From Agroathelia rolfsii (taxonomy: Eukaryota; Basidiomycota; Agaricomycetes; Amylocorticiales; Amylocorticiaceae), in the NCBI GenBank assembly GCA_018343915.1, contig JABRWF010000007.1, forward strand, positions 3,100,001 to 3,164,000: a DNA stretch of 64,000 nucleotides, read 5' to 3'. Within the stretch, counting starts at the first letter, position 1. Every line of letters starts with the position of its first letter. Under the pieces are notes generated by a model. The model did not search any database and was not told the DNA's origin. It saw nothing but the letters and a program-made list of their open reading frames with translations. Below are positions 24,533 to 38,234 of the stretch, one piece after another. The position numbers and the translations under genes were made by a program.

Positions 24533-27500
24533 CTTGTCGCCTAAGGGAACGCTTCAGCGAGAGGATAGGCAGGGGTTTTATACTCGGACGTAAAAATACA
24601 AATGATCTACAAAAGGCCAAACGACGAATAAGATCATGTAATAAAAAATGCATGACTCGTGAAGACGCTAGTCGCAGCCCGAAGTTGTTTGATGAAAAAG
24701 AAGAAGCGCAAGAACGTGTGGGAAGTGCTCGCCGCCCAGGAACACCCCTCACGAGAGTAATTCAGGATCAATGATCCGGGGGCGCTTGTCAAGATGGCAA
24801 GACAAAGAAAGGAGGCATACGACAAGAAATGAATCAATGCACGAGCAGCAGCCATGCGAGCCGACAGACAGTATAATATTGATCTGTGACGAGGTCATGT
24901 CAACGATCACATTACGTCAGATATCTGTGACAGCCGCAATACAGTCAAGAGTGTTCCATAACCCACGGACTGTGTAACATTCAGCAGCAAAAGCAATGGC
25001 TTATAGCCCTTAGCGGCTTGCGCTCCTGATAGACCCGGGATCGCATTGAAAGTAACGACAGGATTGCAAACATTAAATGCAGTTTTCAATGTGAAATAAT
25101 TATAACATGTGCTCGTAGCTCTTTGGTCCTTTACTACTATTGATTTTAGATGCCTTATGTCCTTGAGACGGTAAGCAAAAAGGGCCGAACGTTCGCACAT
25201 CTTACTGGCCAAGAGGCAAATGTGGTACCTGGCCTAGGGGGCGATGATCCACCCGTTTACACGTGGGGAAAGATGGTAGATTGAGAAGTGAACCAAGCAC
25301 GCACTGAAAGAAGAAAAAAAAAAAAAGGATAAGTAGAACTTTCGACTGCCCCTGCAGTTTCAAGCCGAGCGGCCTGGATGGAATGAAGCTGGCAAAGGTG
25401 AGCCCTCGTTGTGTACGTGGGGATGCGTGCATGTCCCTAGCTGAGATGCTTATTCACTCGCCATCTAGACAGTTAGCCGCATGATGGGTAGGTGGATGGA
25501 TAGATAGACGGATGGATGATGGCATGGCCTAACAAGCATCAAGGCAATTAGACCCTTAAGGAGTTCTTTCAATTGAAAAAACGCGAACAAGGAGGAGGCG
25601 ACTCGGACTACTGGTGTAGGAGACGTGCGGTGTTCGGGACTCAGAGAGTCTGATGGTGGGAGAGAAATTCGAAAGATGGGATATGATACGCTATTGGTTC
25701 GTTGGCCTGCTGAGCGCCGCGAACCAGCCCGGAGAAAGAAGAAGTGCGGTATGCTCGCTCTGCAAATGAGCGGCAAGGCCGGCCAACAAGTGGGGCCACA
25801 TCACTAGGCCAGTGAAGCTCGAGGCCTACCAATTCAGCCGTGCATCATGTGTCAAGATAATATCTGGGTTTCCATCTCTCTGAGACTATTTCACAAGGGT
25901 ATTGGGACACTGGACGCAGAGAGCAACGCATACCAGCCAACACGCAGCACCGTGACAGCCAGCAGTCACTTGCTTCTCGATGTCCATAAAGGGATACACT
26001 GCGGCAAAAATGCGGCATTTTGAAGTTGCCATTAACTGAGATCGGCAGCCAAGAAATTCTGTAGACGCTTGCGTACATGCACATGCCAAATGCGACTACA
26101 ACAGCGCATCGGCATTGGTGAGAGCGATTTTTCTTTCAGTGGTCGCCGTTTTTGGTAAAGTTGTTTATTGGCGCACATCTTCGAAAAAAAATCAGTCCCC
26201 TTCATTTCCCATGGCTTGGGCAGCCGCTTTGAATGACCAAAAAAAAAAAAACAACGTCTTTCAGGATCATTATCTGGACTGGGTACAATCATGATTGCGC
26301 TAGCACAGATCCGGCCTAAGGGCACCATATGTGCCCTGACTCTGCGAGAATCAGATGATTAATGAGGACCCCCTCAAGCTGTCACGAGCTGTGGCCTCAA
26401 ATCACGAACAAGTAGCCGGCAAAACAGCCAAGATGGTTTCACTCGAGTCGCAGCCGAAAGGCTTTTGAGAATAGCCTTCGTATTACTCGATGACGGCGGA
26501 TGGCAGCTGCAACGACTCAAGTACTGGCACCTATGGAAACTTGCTAGTCCCCCCTCACCCCAATGGAGACAGCCCAGCAACGTTGAGGCGCTGGCACATG
26601 GCAAAGTCCGATATGCTGTACTAATTACCCACTGTCACATAGCATCGGACTCGTGGGGGGAGATCCGGGAGCAAACAAGCGAATGCCAAGATTACCAGAC
26701 GTCAACAAACACATCAATAAAAGTTTCATCATGCTATTAGTTCCTCTCCTGGGCTTAACGTCGATTGACCATATACCACGCAAGCTGTCGTACCTGTGCC
26801 ACTGCCAAATGCCCGGCCGTACATACATATATATATCATGATGATCAGAAAATTTGTGGTTCTTTTCATTTCGCAATGGGACTCAGTCTGCTAACATACG
26901 GTCGCCGCCATATAAAATATTCCATTGCAATACATCGGTTAATTCTGAATAGTCAGTACAATATTATACGTGCAGGTCCGGTTGCGCCACGAGCAGGTCC
27001 TGAAAGAATGTGTTTCCATCTTAATTCTAGTGTGTACAGCGAATTGGCCTCGGATAGACGATAGATATCGGAATGCACACAATCCGTCTTATTAAATCTT
27101 AATCGCTGATTATTAGTAAAGGGGCGCTGTGATAAGACGATGATCTTGGTCTTTTGGTTTTAGGCCGCTGTGATGGCACTAGAACAAGCCACCAGGGGTT
27201 AAGATGACGATGACATTGTTCCTCAAGTGGATCATCTCATAACTGTGGGCATATGCGCACATGGTACGAGCGCTTTTTCACGGGGAAGAAGGAACTTGGT
27301 GCAAGAAGCTCTATAATGCAAAATGACTCTCATGCTGGAAATAGCCCTTACAAATACAATCGCGCAGCCGAGTAGTCCTGTGAGGCGAGCTTGTACATGA
27401 AGGACTCAGAAACAGGTACAATCCAGGTTACAGCAAATGATGGACCTAGTTATTTCTAAACGGCAGCTGGGGGGGCTGCCACGGAGTGGAGATGTTCTAC

Positions 27501-29720
27501 AGAGCACAGACATCAGAAAGAGAAGTACACAAACTGATCCGACTTCAAATTCACAAGTCAGCGGGGTGGATGGGGAGAGGCTAAACTGAATATATCCCAT
27601 TTTGGTCGTACGCCAGTGTATATATCTAACGACTTGGTATGTTATAAAAGTCATATAATATAAGGATCTTCAATGAACTCTTGAATGAACCACAGAAAAG
27701 AAATATGAACGTCATTTGATGGGTAGGGCGAGCAGCTTGGAGCTCCGATTCAAGACACGCTTAGAAGGCTGCTTCATTTATGACTGCCGAACCGCCCTGA
27801 TCCGTTGGCCAGGGCTCGGCAACCGGTCCATTGCAGCGTCGAGGCTTCTTTTCATGTTACGGCCCGCCGGTGTAATGCTGGCTCATTGTGGCCTTCTTCT
27901 TTCTCACCTTAGTACTAGTATTCTGCAAACTGGAATCTTTTCATGATCCAGCTTAGAGATGCAATAATTCCAAGATTGTGCTGCTCAGACTCTCTGCTTC
28001 GTATAAATGGGTAATGTCTATTATCATCCATGGCCTATATATCATCCAAAAATCAATAATATGATGAAGCTATTGAAATACCTGTCAACACTGTACTCTT
28101 ACTACGATCAATACTATTGGAAGACATCAATTTCCTCATACACAGAGGCTAAGTTTCAGTTTCAGTTTCCGGGTAAAGGAATATGCATATATCTATACAT
28201 ATACAGTTGCAACAGGAAAAGAAATACAGCGGTTAACAGTAGGGTCCTGTGAGAATTACTAAAAAGGAAAGAAAAACTGAATCGCAAGTAAAGGGGTGCG
28301 CCTTAACTTACAATTCAGTAGGGACTTTCTTACAGGACCATAGTTAAAAGTGAGAGAAGAATGAAGCTCTCCACAATATACTTCAAAAGGGGTTTGACTG
28401 CTGGTACAGGACTCGGATTGCAACCGTATAGCAAGTGCGTCTACTCAGTCCACAAGGAGCTGTACCGACTCGGTAACGGACACCAAATGCTAATTCCATT
28501 TTGCACATTTTCTTCTCCGATGACTCCGAGATACCACAGCAGCCCGTGCTACATTCACAGTCGTTATCATGATCCTTCGGGTCGATGCTCTGGCCATTCT
28601 ACTAGATGTGATATACATATCCAGTAGATTACAATGAATCATCATCATCACTTCGACTTCTGGCGTGCGCTGCCTTGCCTTGCCGTCTCGGAGGAACTCT
28701 GACGCCGTTGTTGTGTATATATCGATTCATTCATCAATGCCGTTAGCGTTGGCATGCATCATCGATACCCATGCGCGCTCATTGAGCACATGCGTGGCAT
28801 TTTCCATACACTTGCAAAAAAAAAAAAAAAAAGAGTTTCAATCACATTTGATTATTACCATCATCATCAAAATGAAAAAAGGGAAGACCACAGTTGCAAC
28901 ACAAGAAGAGAGAAACCAAAACTAAAAGAAAACAACTATGTATACATGTTTAAACAAATTCAAGTGGTGTCGGAATAGTAGGGAACATAACCTGGGGGAT
29001 ATTGGATGAACTTGGGGGAAGGAGGGAGGGAAAAACAAGATAAAACGGGAATCAAAACAAACACAAAGCAATGCACATTTCCCGAAAAAAAAGGGTAGAA
29101 GTAGGTATTGCTAGGGGTATAGAGCAAGCAGGACTCCACGTATAGCTGTAGGAGTAGTAACAAGGAGGGTTGTTGTAATTTTACACTTTTCTTTTTCTGT
29201 GCAGTTTTAGTAATACTAAAGGGCAGAGAGGAGATGAGGAAGGCATGGGGGAGAAGACGAAAGAAGAGGCAGGGACCAGGAGAAAATGATAAGAAGGAGA
29301 GTCGTATGTATGATATGGATATATTGAGAAACAAGGAGTGAAGTATGACAAAGCTAACCGAAAATAAAAGAGAAGGGAGAAAGAAGAGAAAGCAAGGGGC
29401 TCATAGGAATCCGGACAAGAGAAGAGAGAAAGGCATGACGGTCAAGTAATAAACTTACGAGACGGACGCGACTAGACTAAAGAGGGTAAGACAAGGAAGG
29501 ACAAAAAAGAAACTACCAAAAAAGATAAGCCTTATGGACTCCGTTAACTATGAAACAATTAAAGAAACAACATCAGCGCAAAAAAGAGGAAAAGAGATGT
29601 TGGATTAGTGATATCAGTATGAATAACTGAACTTTTGTTTTTATTTTTTTCTCTTGAGATATAGAGGGAGAGGGAGAGGGAGAGGGAGAGAGAGAGCAGA
29701 ACAACAATCGGCGCCATCCA
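24533..29720. other. Gene-free segment between the oxidase and WOPR genes
   Basis: About 5.2 kb between the 5' end of the copper radical oxidase and the 3' end of the WOPR gene. The first kilobase upstream of 24532 is its likely promoter. The last 0.7-0.9 kb before 29720 is purine-rich on the + strand, so pyrimidine-rich on the WOPR sense strand, and probably includes that gene's 3' untranslated region. Simple repeats occur near 25485-25521 (GGAT/GGAC types) and A-runs near 25314-25326 and 28816-28832. No convincing exon chain was found. A signal-peptide-like frame at 24855-24770 (-) was considered but does not join the oxidase gene. Confidence 0.5.
29663..29697. repeat. GAGAGGG/GA simple repeat
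   Basis: A purine-only tract of GAGGGA and GA units just past the WOPR stop codon, in its presumed 3' untranslated region (a polypyrimidine tract on the sense strand). Confidence 0.85.
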
Positions 29721-31328
29721 TCAAGCACCGTTCCCTTCCTGACCAGCCTCCCCTCCCGGCTCCGCTACCAAATGATGCCCGTTTTGCATGTCCCCTGAGC
29801 CACCACCGCTGCCACTTCTGTCATCACTCTCGATAGAAGCTGTAGTCGGCGGCGGAGGCCCCGCTTCGAGTGCTGCCGAAGAAGGTGTAGTGGCCCCAGG
29901 CACACCAGGGGGGGCCGGAAGAAGTGGCGAATAAGGCCACGCATAAATCGGATAACCACCTCCATTCGCCGGTCCCGTCGTCGTCGCCGTCGGCGGCGGA
30001 GAGCTGTGATAATAATACGCTGTTGCCCCATCCGGCCCGTAAGGTGCGTAGGGTGGGGGCGGGGGAGATGCGATGGGCCCTATGCCCCCTGCTGTGCCGT
30101 CCACGGTCAAGACCGTTCCCTGTGGAGAGAGGGGAACCGCGCCTGGTGGGAGGAGGTATGCACTCATCGCGGGAGGCGCAGCAAGCATATTGGAGCCCGG
30201 TATGGGTGCGGGCGTGTACGGATATGGATAGTGATACATCGGCGGCTCGCCGAAACCGTGCATGCCCGCTCCAGACTGAGGTTCGCCGATTGGACTACTT
30301 TCGATGGGTATAGAGGAAGAAGAGGGCGAGGAGGAAGAGTTGGCGCCGGCAGACGACAGTGGAAGAGCCCCCAACAACGGGTCAATATCCAAATACGAGG
30401 CTGGGGATGGGCCTGGTGAGGTCGGGCTTGACATCTTGTTGCTCTTGCGTCGTTTACCTGTCGCGGCTGTTACAGCTGCTGAGGCATATGGGTCGTATCG
30501 CTTTCCGCGCTTCTCAAGGATATTGGCGGGGCCGCCACCGAGGAGCTGAGTGCTTAGGGTGCCTGATAGGAGGGACGTGGGTGTGTCAATATCATCTCCC
30601 TCGCCTCTGTAGCGCGGCAGACCATCGACACCAATTTCAACTTTGGGAGGGTTTCGAAAATTGGTCTTATCGAGGTATTCGGGGCTGATATCGAGTGACG
30701 CCAGTTCGGGTAAGGAGGATGGCGAACGCAATCGCCCCTGGCGTACGTCTTCGACTTTGTAATACGATATGAGATGTTGGGCTACGCCACCGATGGTCAG
30801 GGAGAATGTCTATTTCCCGTGCGTTTCTTATCATTAGTCTACTAAATAAGGGAAACAACCATCCTTTGATTTTTTTCTCACCTTTTTCATCATGCCATCT
30901 TGCTTGAATTTGTAGCTGTTTGTTAGACTACCAACGAGTGTTCGTTCCCGATACTGCTCGGGAGTAAGGGGCTCCCCTTCTGCCTTAGGCCTACTGAGGA
31001 CATTGGAAAAATTACCCTCGTCCATATCAGGATGATCCGAGCGCCTATGACCAGGTCCCCGTTTGTCCGTTTCACGATAGAGCAGAAAGTTGCCCAAGAT
31101 ACGACTAGGGCTCCAATAGAATCCATCTGTCCATCGTTTTATACCGCTCTCGTCCTCGTCGAAGACAAAGACAGAGCCAGAGGTAATCATTTTGCGTTCG
31201 GATTCGACTAAGCGCCGGGTCACGCGTGGTATGAGGCCCCTCCTGGCAGCCTCCAAAATGAGCAGTGCATCGCCCGTGGTTTCAATCCAACCTTGCCAGG
31301 GTGGCTCAGACCAGCCAGACTGCGCCAT
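29721..31328 (-). CDS. WOPR-family (Gti1/Pac2, Wor1/Ryp1-like) transcription factor
   Basis: Predicted 511 aa from two exons, 31328-30882 and 30809-29721. WOPR proteins are fungal DNA-binding regulators of morphological switching, sporulation and pathogenicity (Wor1, Ryp1, Mit1, Gti1). The first half of the bipartite domain is residues about 8-95 (GWIETTGDALLILEAARRG, then SGSVFVFDEDESGIKRWTDG and WSPSRILGNFLLYRE). The second half is about 119-168 (RTLVGSLTNSYKFKQDG, split by the intron after MMKK, then TFSLTIGGVAQHLISYY). Basic clusters EKRGKRYDPY (248-257) and GKRRKSNK (267-274) are likely nuclear localisation signals. The C-terminal half is low-complexity, Pro/Ser/Gly/Tyr-rich, as in many activation domains. 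The start is the usual one for the family, directly before the domain. Agaricomycetes usually carry few WOPR genes; I cannot say which subfamily this is. Confidence 0.94.
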
Positions 31329-34300
31329 GGTATGCAGCGGCGATAACTAGCGAAGTGTGGTGGATGAAGATGGAGGTGAATCCGAGCGCCTGAAGAGCTG
31401 TTGACCTGTTCTTTGCTGCGACGCCATGACACAACATCGAGAAAAAGCACAGAGGGAGATGGCGATCATGGAAAGATTGAAATATGGATTAGGTATACAT
31501 CAGCTGGCGGGGTAAACATAAAGTTCAGTGCAAGGTTTGCTCACGAATGGGCGAGATCTGGTCAGAGAACGAGGTCGAATGCCGTTTCAGCCTCCGACGC
31601 TGCCTTGCGCCAGCCACAGGCGATTTTCGGTCCATGTACTACGCGCGCTTACTGTCGTCGTCGTCGTCGTCAACTGGCATTCTTTACCCATTGTCTGCGA
31701 TGGTGGGCGGGGATGGCTGCTGGGTCGGTGGCCGATCATGCTGGTCTTGCCTTACGCCAGATTGGCCGGGCCTTACGGCTCCCGAATTCTCTTGAACTTT
31801 ATTTTGTTTGCCTCCTGTTTTTCCTGCCTTTTCTCTCTCCTTCATCTTATACAGTATGTAATACGCCAGAGCTATGTCATGCAGTTTTCATTGGACTAAA
31901 CAAGCTGGGGACCTGCATTCGACATTTTTCATTTTACTGTCTACATTTTACTTTCTTTTTCTAATGAGTTTTCGGGGCGTTTGTCATGACGAGGTTGTTG
32001 CACCTGCATATCCCCACTCACCATTGCTTGCATCAGGCCCCTGTCTTTCCCATGCTCAAAAATACGCCTCTGAATTGGCAAGCAAGTCGCCATTTTTATC
32101 CCCCATTCATTATCTATCTATCACAATCAATCCATCTTTCTCGTGTACGCGAGATGTGCGCCCTTGATGCACCCATGTGCGCGCGCGCCCTTACTTCTTC
32201 CCCCCTTCCCCCCTTCGACTAGTTTGCTCTGTCAGCACGCCTATCGCTCTGTATGAACGGGGCGCGTTATGTACGGCACAATGATGGTGCCACATATGTC
32301 TCTTCTCCCGCCCAAGATCGGGTCAATGGTCCAGAGGGAGGGGGTCCCAGACAACATCATAGTACTGGCCATGTTGACGCAATGACGCCCAGGTCCATCC
32401 AATTGGGCCGTATTCCTACACCGCCATCTCATCTTTTTTTGATATAGTGCTAGAAGACGCACAGAGCAGTACAACCGCTGATCTATTTCAAACACATTTT
32501 TTTCCCATGATGTACTAACGTGGCTGGTACTCACATACATGGTCGTCGTTGTTGTACACTGCGCACCCCGAGCGGCTGTTCCTGGGAGCGGTGCCGCCTC
32601 TTGTGTACATTTATTCGCTAAGCGGCAGATCACATTTACACATACGGACAATGGCTTGAATTCTGTCTAAAGATTACCAATCAGTTATCGTGGCACACAA
32701 ACTGTGCTTCCTCTGGCCTATCGATGGCCATAATCAAACCCAAGGGCTTCAAGGGATCTCTTTTCTTCCTTGACTCTTTACTATCAAAACTCCAAGGATT
32801 CTCCACCCGGAGCGTTGCAGGGATGACAATGTCGGACATAGCAGACTTTTCCGTCTCCGTTTTTCATTTTAACAGCGCTCCGGAGGTTCAGCAGCATAAT
32901 TGCCGCGCCGGGGCGGCTCAAGACAAGTAAATATATGTAAAACAATGCCGCGGTTTTTGCATAGGCTATTAGCTAATGTCCCCAAGCGCTACAAAGGTTA
33001 GTTAAGTTGATATATATTTATGCAGAATCTCGCGCCTGTATAGGCAATACAGCAAGGTACACATATTTGTTTGTACATATATTTTTCGGCAGTACGGGAT
33101 TTGCCGCCTATTGCCTATCCGCAGCCAAGTCTTGTTAAAACGGTCATTTTCCCGGTGTTCGGCGCTAGTTTTGAAGAGTGAAAGACAGCGGCTAACCCAT
33201 GATGTCTTGAGACCTGTCAACTGCGATACAAGTGATTGAGCGCGCTTACAGATCTTTGGCAGGTCTTGTCTGTTTTACCCAGAAAATAGGAAATGAAGGA
33301 ACGTATGGATAAGATCAATTATTCACCTTTGTTTTTCCCGGGCAAAATAAGCAATATTGGGTATTTTGCTAAGGCATTGGATTCCAGATGCTGACTAGCG
33401 CTTTCCGGCCTCATTCCATACCCTTACAACGGTTGTGAGTGTGTATTCACCCATGTGATGACCAGCCACAACGAGAAATGAAGATGCACGCCGCCGCCGC
33501 CACCATACACTAAAGCTTAATAGTAAGGTAAAGAATCCGCTGCAAGTAATTGTCATTATCATCGATAGGCTACCTTGAACAAGCCGTACCATTGTGGGTC
33601 CATTGGATCAATTCAGCTAGACGAGTTGCCCTTGGTCGAAGACATGAACATGTCAGTGGCCCATCTGTCGATGGTTGTCCTCCTCTCACCTCTAATTCTG
33701 AAGTAACTCAAACCGAGATGGACCCGAAAAGGGGAGTCGGTATGCGCCCAACCACATTATTCAAGACTCTAAACTTGAGCGTACTGGTGTAATAAGGTTG
33801 TTAGTGCGCTATCACAGTAATCGCCTACTCCTTAATGCCTTAATGAGGGCCCATCAATCCAAAAGGTGTCATACCAGATGTCAATCCCACAGGGGATAAG
33901 CAAGTGCCTCACAAGTTATAACCAGGGACCCTTTGACTATTGAATATAGAACCTGACCTGTCTGATTCGCGCATTCTCGAAGATGTTTCGGAACTAATAT
34001 CCTCGAGACGTCTTAGATCAATTCCCGTTGCTTAAAACACAAATATACGGCTGATAAATCTTTATATCAGAGCAACTCTCAAATTCAATTTAATACATGT
34101 ATTTGCCGACGGACTGAATATTTGGCCTTAGGGATTTGAATACCCTGATGAATGTAACAAAATTCTATATTGAGATACAATTCTCGGGGGCGAGCAACTC
34201 AGCATGAATTTGATTGAGATTGATCACGGTTAGAGATGGCCGTGGTGTGATCAAAGGAGAGATATATCCTTTCATGATCATAGTGTATTCTAGTAGCACT

Positions 34301-36411
34301 TAGTAGGATGAGTCTATACCCAACCTGGTCTGAATGTAACCGGTATTAAATTATCTTTCCATAACACTGAATTAGTATTGAGTTTGAGATTATTTTCAAT
34401 CCATTGTGCGGAATGGACGTATGGTGTCCGTCATGATTGTTTCGAGGGTATTTTGATGCGGACTCGGATGTTACATACATGTATAACACTCAGAGGTAGT
34501 GAGTGTGGCATCAATTGTCATGGTTATCCACGGAGTTTATGAAAGTGTACAAGATTTACTAGTACTACATGCTTAAAACGTAGTAAATTCTGTGTTGCCG
34601 TTAAACGATCCCGAGCTTGCGAGGCTGAGTTTCGGCTTTGGGAAGACAGCCACAAACATTTCGCATTTGCACTCCGCTGTGGCGGCAGCCTCCTTCAGAT
34701 TTAGAGATTAGGGTCGGTAAACGGCTACATATGTACATTTCATCTACTGGCTTAGTTTTCAGGTAGGAGGCAGCTATGTTCGACCCCCCCCTGCCTCCCT
34801 TTCACACTAGCACAGGCAAGTCGGTTGGGATTTGAGGCCTTTGAGGTGTGGTCGACGAGCTCTCAAACTCCTTCGACTCAGTCTATCGCTCGAGGAAGGC
34901 TGGCCGTTCGCAAGCTGCTAAGTTTGTCACTGGCCGGTCTCCCTCCTTCCCCGCACCTATTGCGCAGATTAGTCAGCGCCCTCGACATTCACCAACCCGG
35001 CTCGCTGGCTTTTGTCTTCCGAGAGCATGCGATGCATTCCACTGGCATTAGGGCCCTGAAAGTCGCCGAGGCACCACAGTGTAGTGTTTGAGGGGTCAAA
35101 CTAGACTTCCTCACATACAACTTCCATAACTGTACTGCATCTAAGCTTGGCCAAATATTGGATACTGTGGGCTGATGATAATTTTAAAACCTCACTTAGT
35201 TTCATCATCCATTTTCATTGCGCTTTTGCTCGAAAAGGTTGTAACGATGGCACATACGTTGAATGTCTCAGGGCTAATTCTGTCATGAATGCAAAACCGT
35301 CTGAAAATCTGGAAATAGGCTGCCAATCAAAGATGTTATGACTCGTAGACTCGCAGTGCGTTAGCAAGTGCTCGATGTTGGTTGTCTTTTTCTCTGTTTC
35401 TGAAATGAGAAAGAATTAACATGACTACCGTGTACATTATTTCAGTGGTGGCCACGTTAGTTAGACCCTTTTGAACTATAGGTAAAATATCAAAGCATTG
35501 AAATAATTAAAGGGTTTCATCGGATGGGGATCTCCAGAAAGCTTTGAAGATAAAAAAAAAACCATCGTTTTACATCGTGTTGGGGTGATATATGGATCAC
35601 CGTCCCTCAACGTGAATACACATGTACATGTGTAACGTACGAAAAAAAAACTACAAACACTTATCAAATCTTCTTACAGGAAACGACGAAAACCTGGGGC
35701 ATTAAAAATGATAACGCCAACACAAGTGTTATGACAACCCAATCGTATGTTATATTGCGTTACACCGCATACACCCACCGCCTGCTGATCATCTGGATCA
35801 GAACTCCTGCTCAAGTTTATCCCGTTCGAAGCTCTCGATTGCCTTTTTTGATGTTGTCAAGCTATCGCATCATTTTGGACGCAATAAAACGTTGTTCTAT
35901 GTCTTTCAAACATTGCTCAATTTTTTTTTGGATAATCTAAAAGTAGGGCCTTCAAAACCAGTAATGTTAGCTCTCGACTATAATCGTACCATATGCAAAT
36001 GCGTGATTTCTGGCATATGACCTATATGTCGAGCTATTATACAAAGTTGAGGAATCGAAGGGACATAACAAACACGGTTTGATACAAAGCAAAAGTTTCA
36101 AGTTCAAACTACACCGTTGTGCCATCTTCGATGGCAAAGTAAATTCAGAGCCTTACATCTGCTTCTGATGTCAGAGGAAAGAACCATAGTTCAAACAATC
36201 CCATGATGTCCAAATCCGTTACTCTCCCCTATTGCCTATCTCAGCTCGAAGCATGAGGCGTGATAGTGCACAATGTGTGCGACAGGGTATCTCGTCCAAG
36301 ATAAGCAAACACAAAAAACAGAGTAATAGCAGTATCCGAGCTCAGGCTGAGGAAAAATATCTGGCAGAAAGAAGGTAAGTAAGTCAACAATTGCCTGTCT
36401 TCGCAACCTCC
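31329..36411. other. Long gene-free region upstream of the WOPR gene
   Basis: About 5 kb between the WOPR start and the 3' end of the next gene (36412). The first 200-600 bases are the likely proximal promoter and leader. No gene, tRNA or defined transposon was recognised. A stretch at about 34.15-34.50 kb shares the 12-mer TCTCGGGGGCGA (34182-34193) with the LTR cluster at 57.77 kb and has TGTAAC/GTTACA-type words, so a decayed retroelement remnant is possible there. Master-regulator WOPR genes in other fungi are known for long upstream control regions. Confidence 0.5.
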
Positions 36412-38234
36412 TCAAGGTGCCTTTCTGAGCTGTCCACCATCTTCAAACCAACCAAATCCGGAAATCTTGTACGGGATATTATTGTCGGGGATACCATTGA
36501 GGCGATAATTGGGCAAGATGACGATCGGCGGACCATTAGGTGCCTTGAGTATAGCGGGATGCTGGGCACTAAGCACCAGGTCTGGTTTCATGAAGCCCAT
36601 AGAAGATGATGTACGCATTTTCTCGGGATCAATGCTTTCTAATACATGTGCCTTTTCTTCCATCTCGTAGTCGTCATCATCATCATCATCATCTTCCTTA
36701 GCGGAAGTAGAAATTTCCCAGGAAAATTGGCGTCGGTGGTTGCGCGTACGAAGGACGAGACGGTTAAGGGTGATATTGGACATGGACCAGATGACACTGA
36801 GCTAGATATGAATATGATATTTACTTGATCGGGAGAGAGGGAACTAACTATATACCCAGGATCATGACATTGACCTGCAGAAGTCAATGAGAAGTGGGCT
36901 GGTCTGTGGGAAGGTTGCTCACCGGTGCAGTACTTGCAAAGACAATATTAGCCACATGGAGGACTTAAACAAGTATGAAAAAAAAAATAGAGCAAGGAGA
37001 ATGTAAGCGCATACAGAACATGATCTATTTATGAGTGAATTAGACGTGACGCACCATCCCCGAGAGCAGTGAGAAAATACACACCAAAAAGTAGGCGGCT
37101 CCGTCACGGTAAAGCTGATATGTTATATTATCATCAGCTTTACGAGGACGTTCTAAAGCGTTGAGGCTAGTAGTGAGGAACACCATTATTTCAAAAATGA
37201 TCTGCCACCAGGCTTGGTAAGGTTTTCTATTACACTATCAGAGCACTTACCTGTGGAACAAAAAGAAAGCCGATCTTGAATTGTACCCCGACATTGCAAG
37301 CATTTTTCAAAGGATTTACAGACAAAGATGCTGGTGAGGGAGGTAGTATATTCTATCAGTATAAGTTTCGCTGGAGAGTCGAAGGAAAATCGACGAACGT
37401 ATCATGTTTACTGCGGTGATAGAAACAAGAGCGATGGAAACGGCCTCGGCGGTCCCAAAGAGGACAAGAGTTAAGCCCATGAGGCGAATGTTATGCTCCC
37501 ATAATACCCATAATCGTAGTAGAATAAGGACTATGTAATTAAGAAGATGTGAAAATTGTGATGAGCCGATGGGGGTTAGGGTTGCTCACAGTTGCTAACG
37601 CCAACAGTAGTCATGCCAAGGTAGAGTGAAGCAGTAAAATAGATCTTGCAACTATTTGATATGAGATATGAGAACCAGAGCAGGAAAATGATACCGCGCA
37701 GGCTGGAATACGATACCCACAACTAGTAATATAGAGCGAAGTGAGACTTTACTAAATGAAAGTGGTATAGAAAAACATACCTCATTTGAAGACATAAAAA
37801 ATAAGCCACTTTGGTCTGCAGAAAAATCGTAAACATGTTAGAATATAAGCTTGCGATACTAAGCAGCGCCAACTGACCCACTACGTGGACGATAATAAGG
37901 AAAGGGACCATGTAACGATTGAACAGGAACAGATATTTCGACACTGAAAATTTCGCTTTCCACACCAGATATACTTCATCGCCAAAAGTAAGGAGATGGT
38001 CATACAACAGTATCTAGAACGACTCAGCAAAATAATTTCAGTCACTGCATAATTGATTTACCACAAGTGCCGCGAGCAGTCCTGATTTTTTTTTTTTTCG
38101 GTAAGCTTCTTAAGAGGTGGAAACTGAACTGCTGACTTGCCAGAAAAGTATTCTATAACTTCAAATTGTGATTCGAGCTTGAATTGCTTGTTTTGAGAGT
38201 CATCGTTAAATTGCAGAAGCACATCATCGACCAT
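36412..38234 (-). CDS. DUF6533-type multi-spanning membrane protein
   Basis: Family of unknown function, common in Agaricomycetes, with about seven membrane segments. Supported exons: 38234-38141, 38081-38062 (20 nt), one starting at 38013, later ones including one ending at 37251, then 37201-37083, 37024-36923, 36903-36856 and 36796-36412. Hallmark blocks in order: YFSGLLAALVILLYDHLLTF, then GDEVYLVW and LFLFNRYMVPFLIIV, ILLRLWVLWEHNIRLM, FEIMVFLTTSLNALERP with RDGAAYFLV, and WSMSNITLNRLVLRTRN. The C-terminal tail is cytoplasmic-looking with an eight-Asp run (36667-36690). The first intron is GC-AG. Borders around 37.73-37.87 kb are unresolved because two joins are possible. The gene diverges from TIF32 across 712 bp. 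It is a paralogue of the 16.2-kb gene. Confidence 0.78.
38082..38140 (-). other. GC-AG intron in the DUF6533 gene
   Basis: The donor is GCAAGT and the acceptor ATCAG after an A/T-rich tract. Splicing joins YFS to GLLAALV in the family-typical arrangement and keeps frame into LLYDHLLTFGDEV. No GT donor nearby gives an open frame. The following exon is only 20 nt. Confidence 0.7.

Noticed and set aside
24634..24855. Signal-peptide-like frame (MAAARALIHFLSYASFLCLAIL) upstream of the copper radical oxidase on the - strand
   Set aside because: It cannot be joined in frame to the WSC exons, whereas the ATG at 24532 gives a signal peptide and joins cleanly to exon 2.
34150..34480. Possible second solo LTR between TGTAACA and TGTTACA
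   Set aside because: The terminal match is only 7 bp and the flanks (ATGAA and TACAT) do not form a target duplication.
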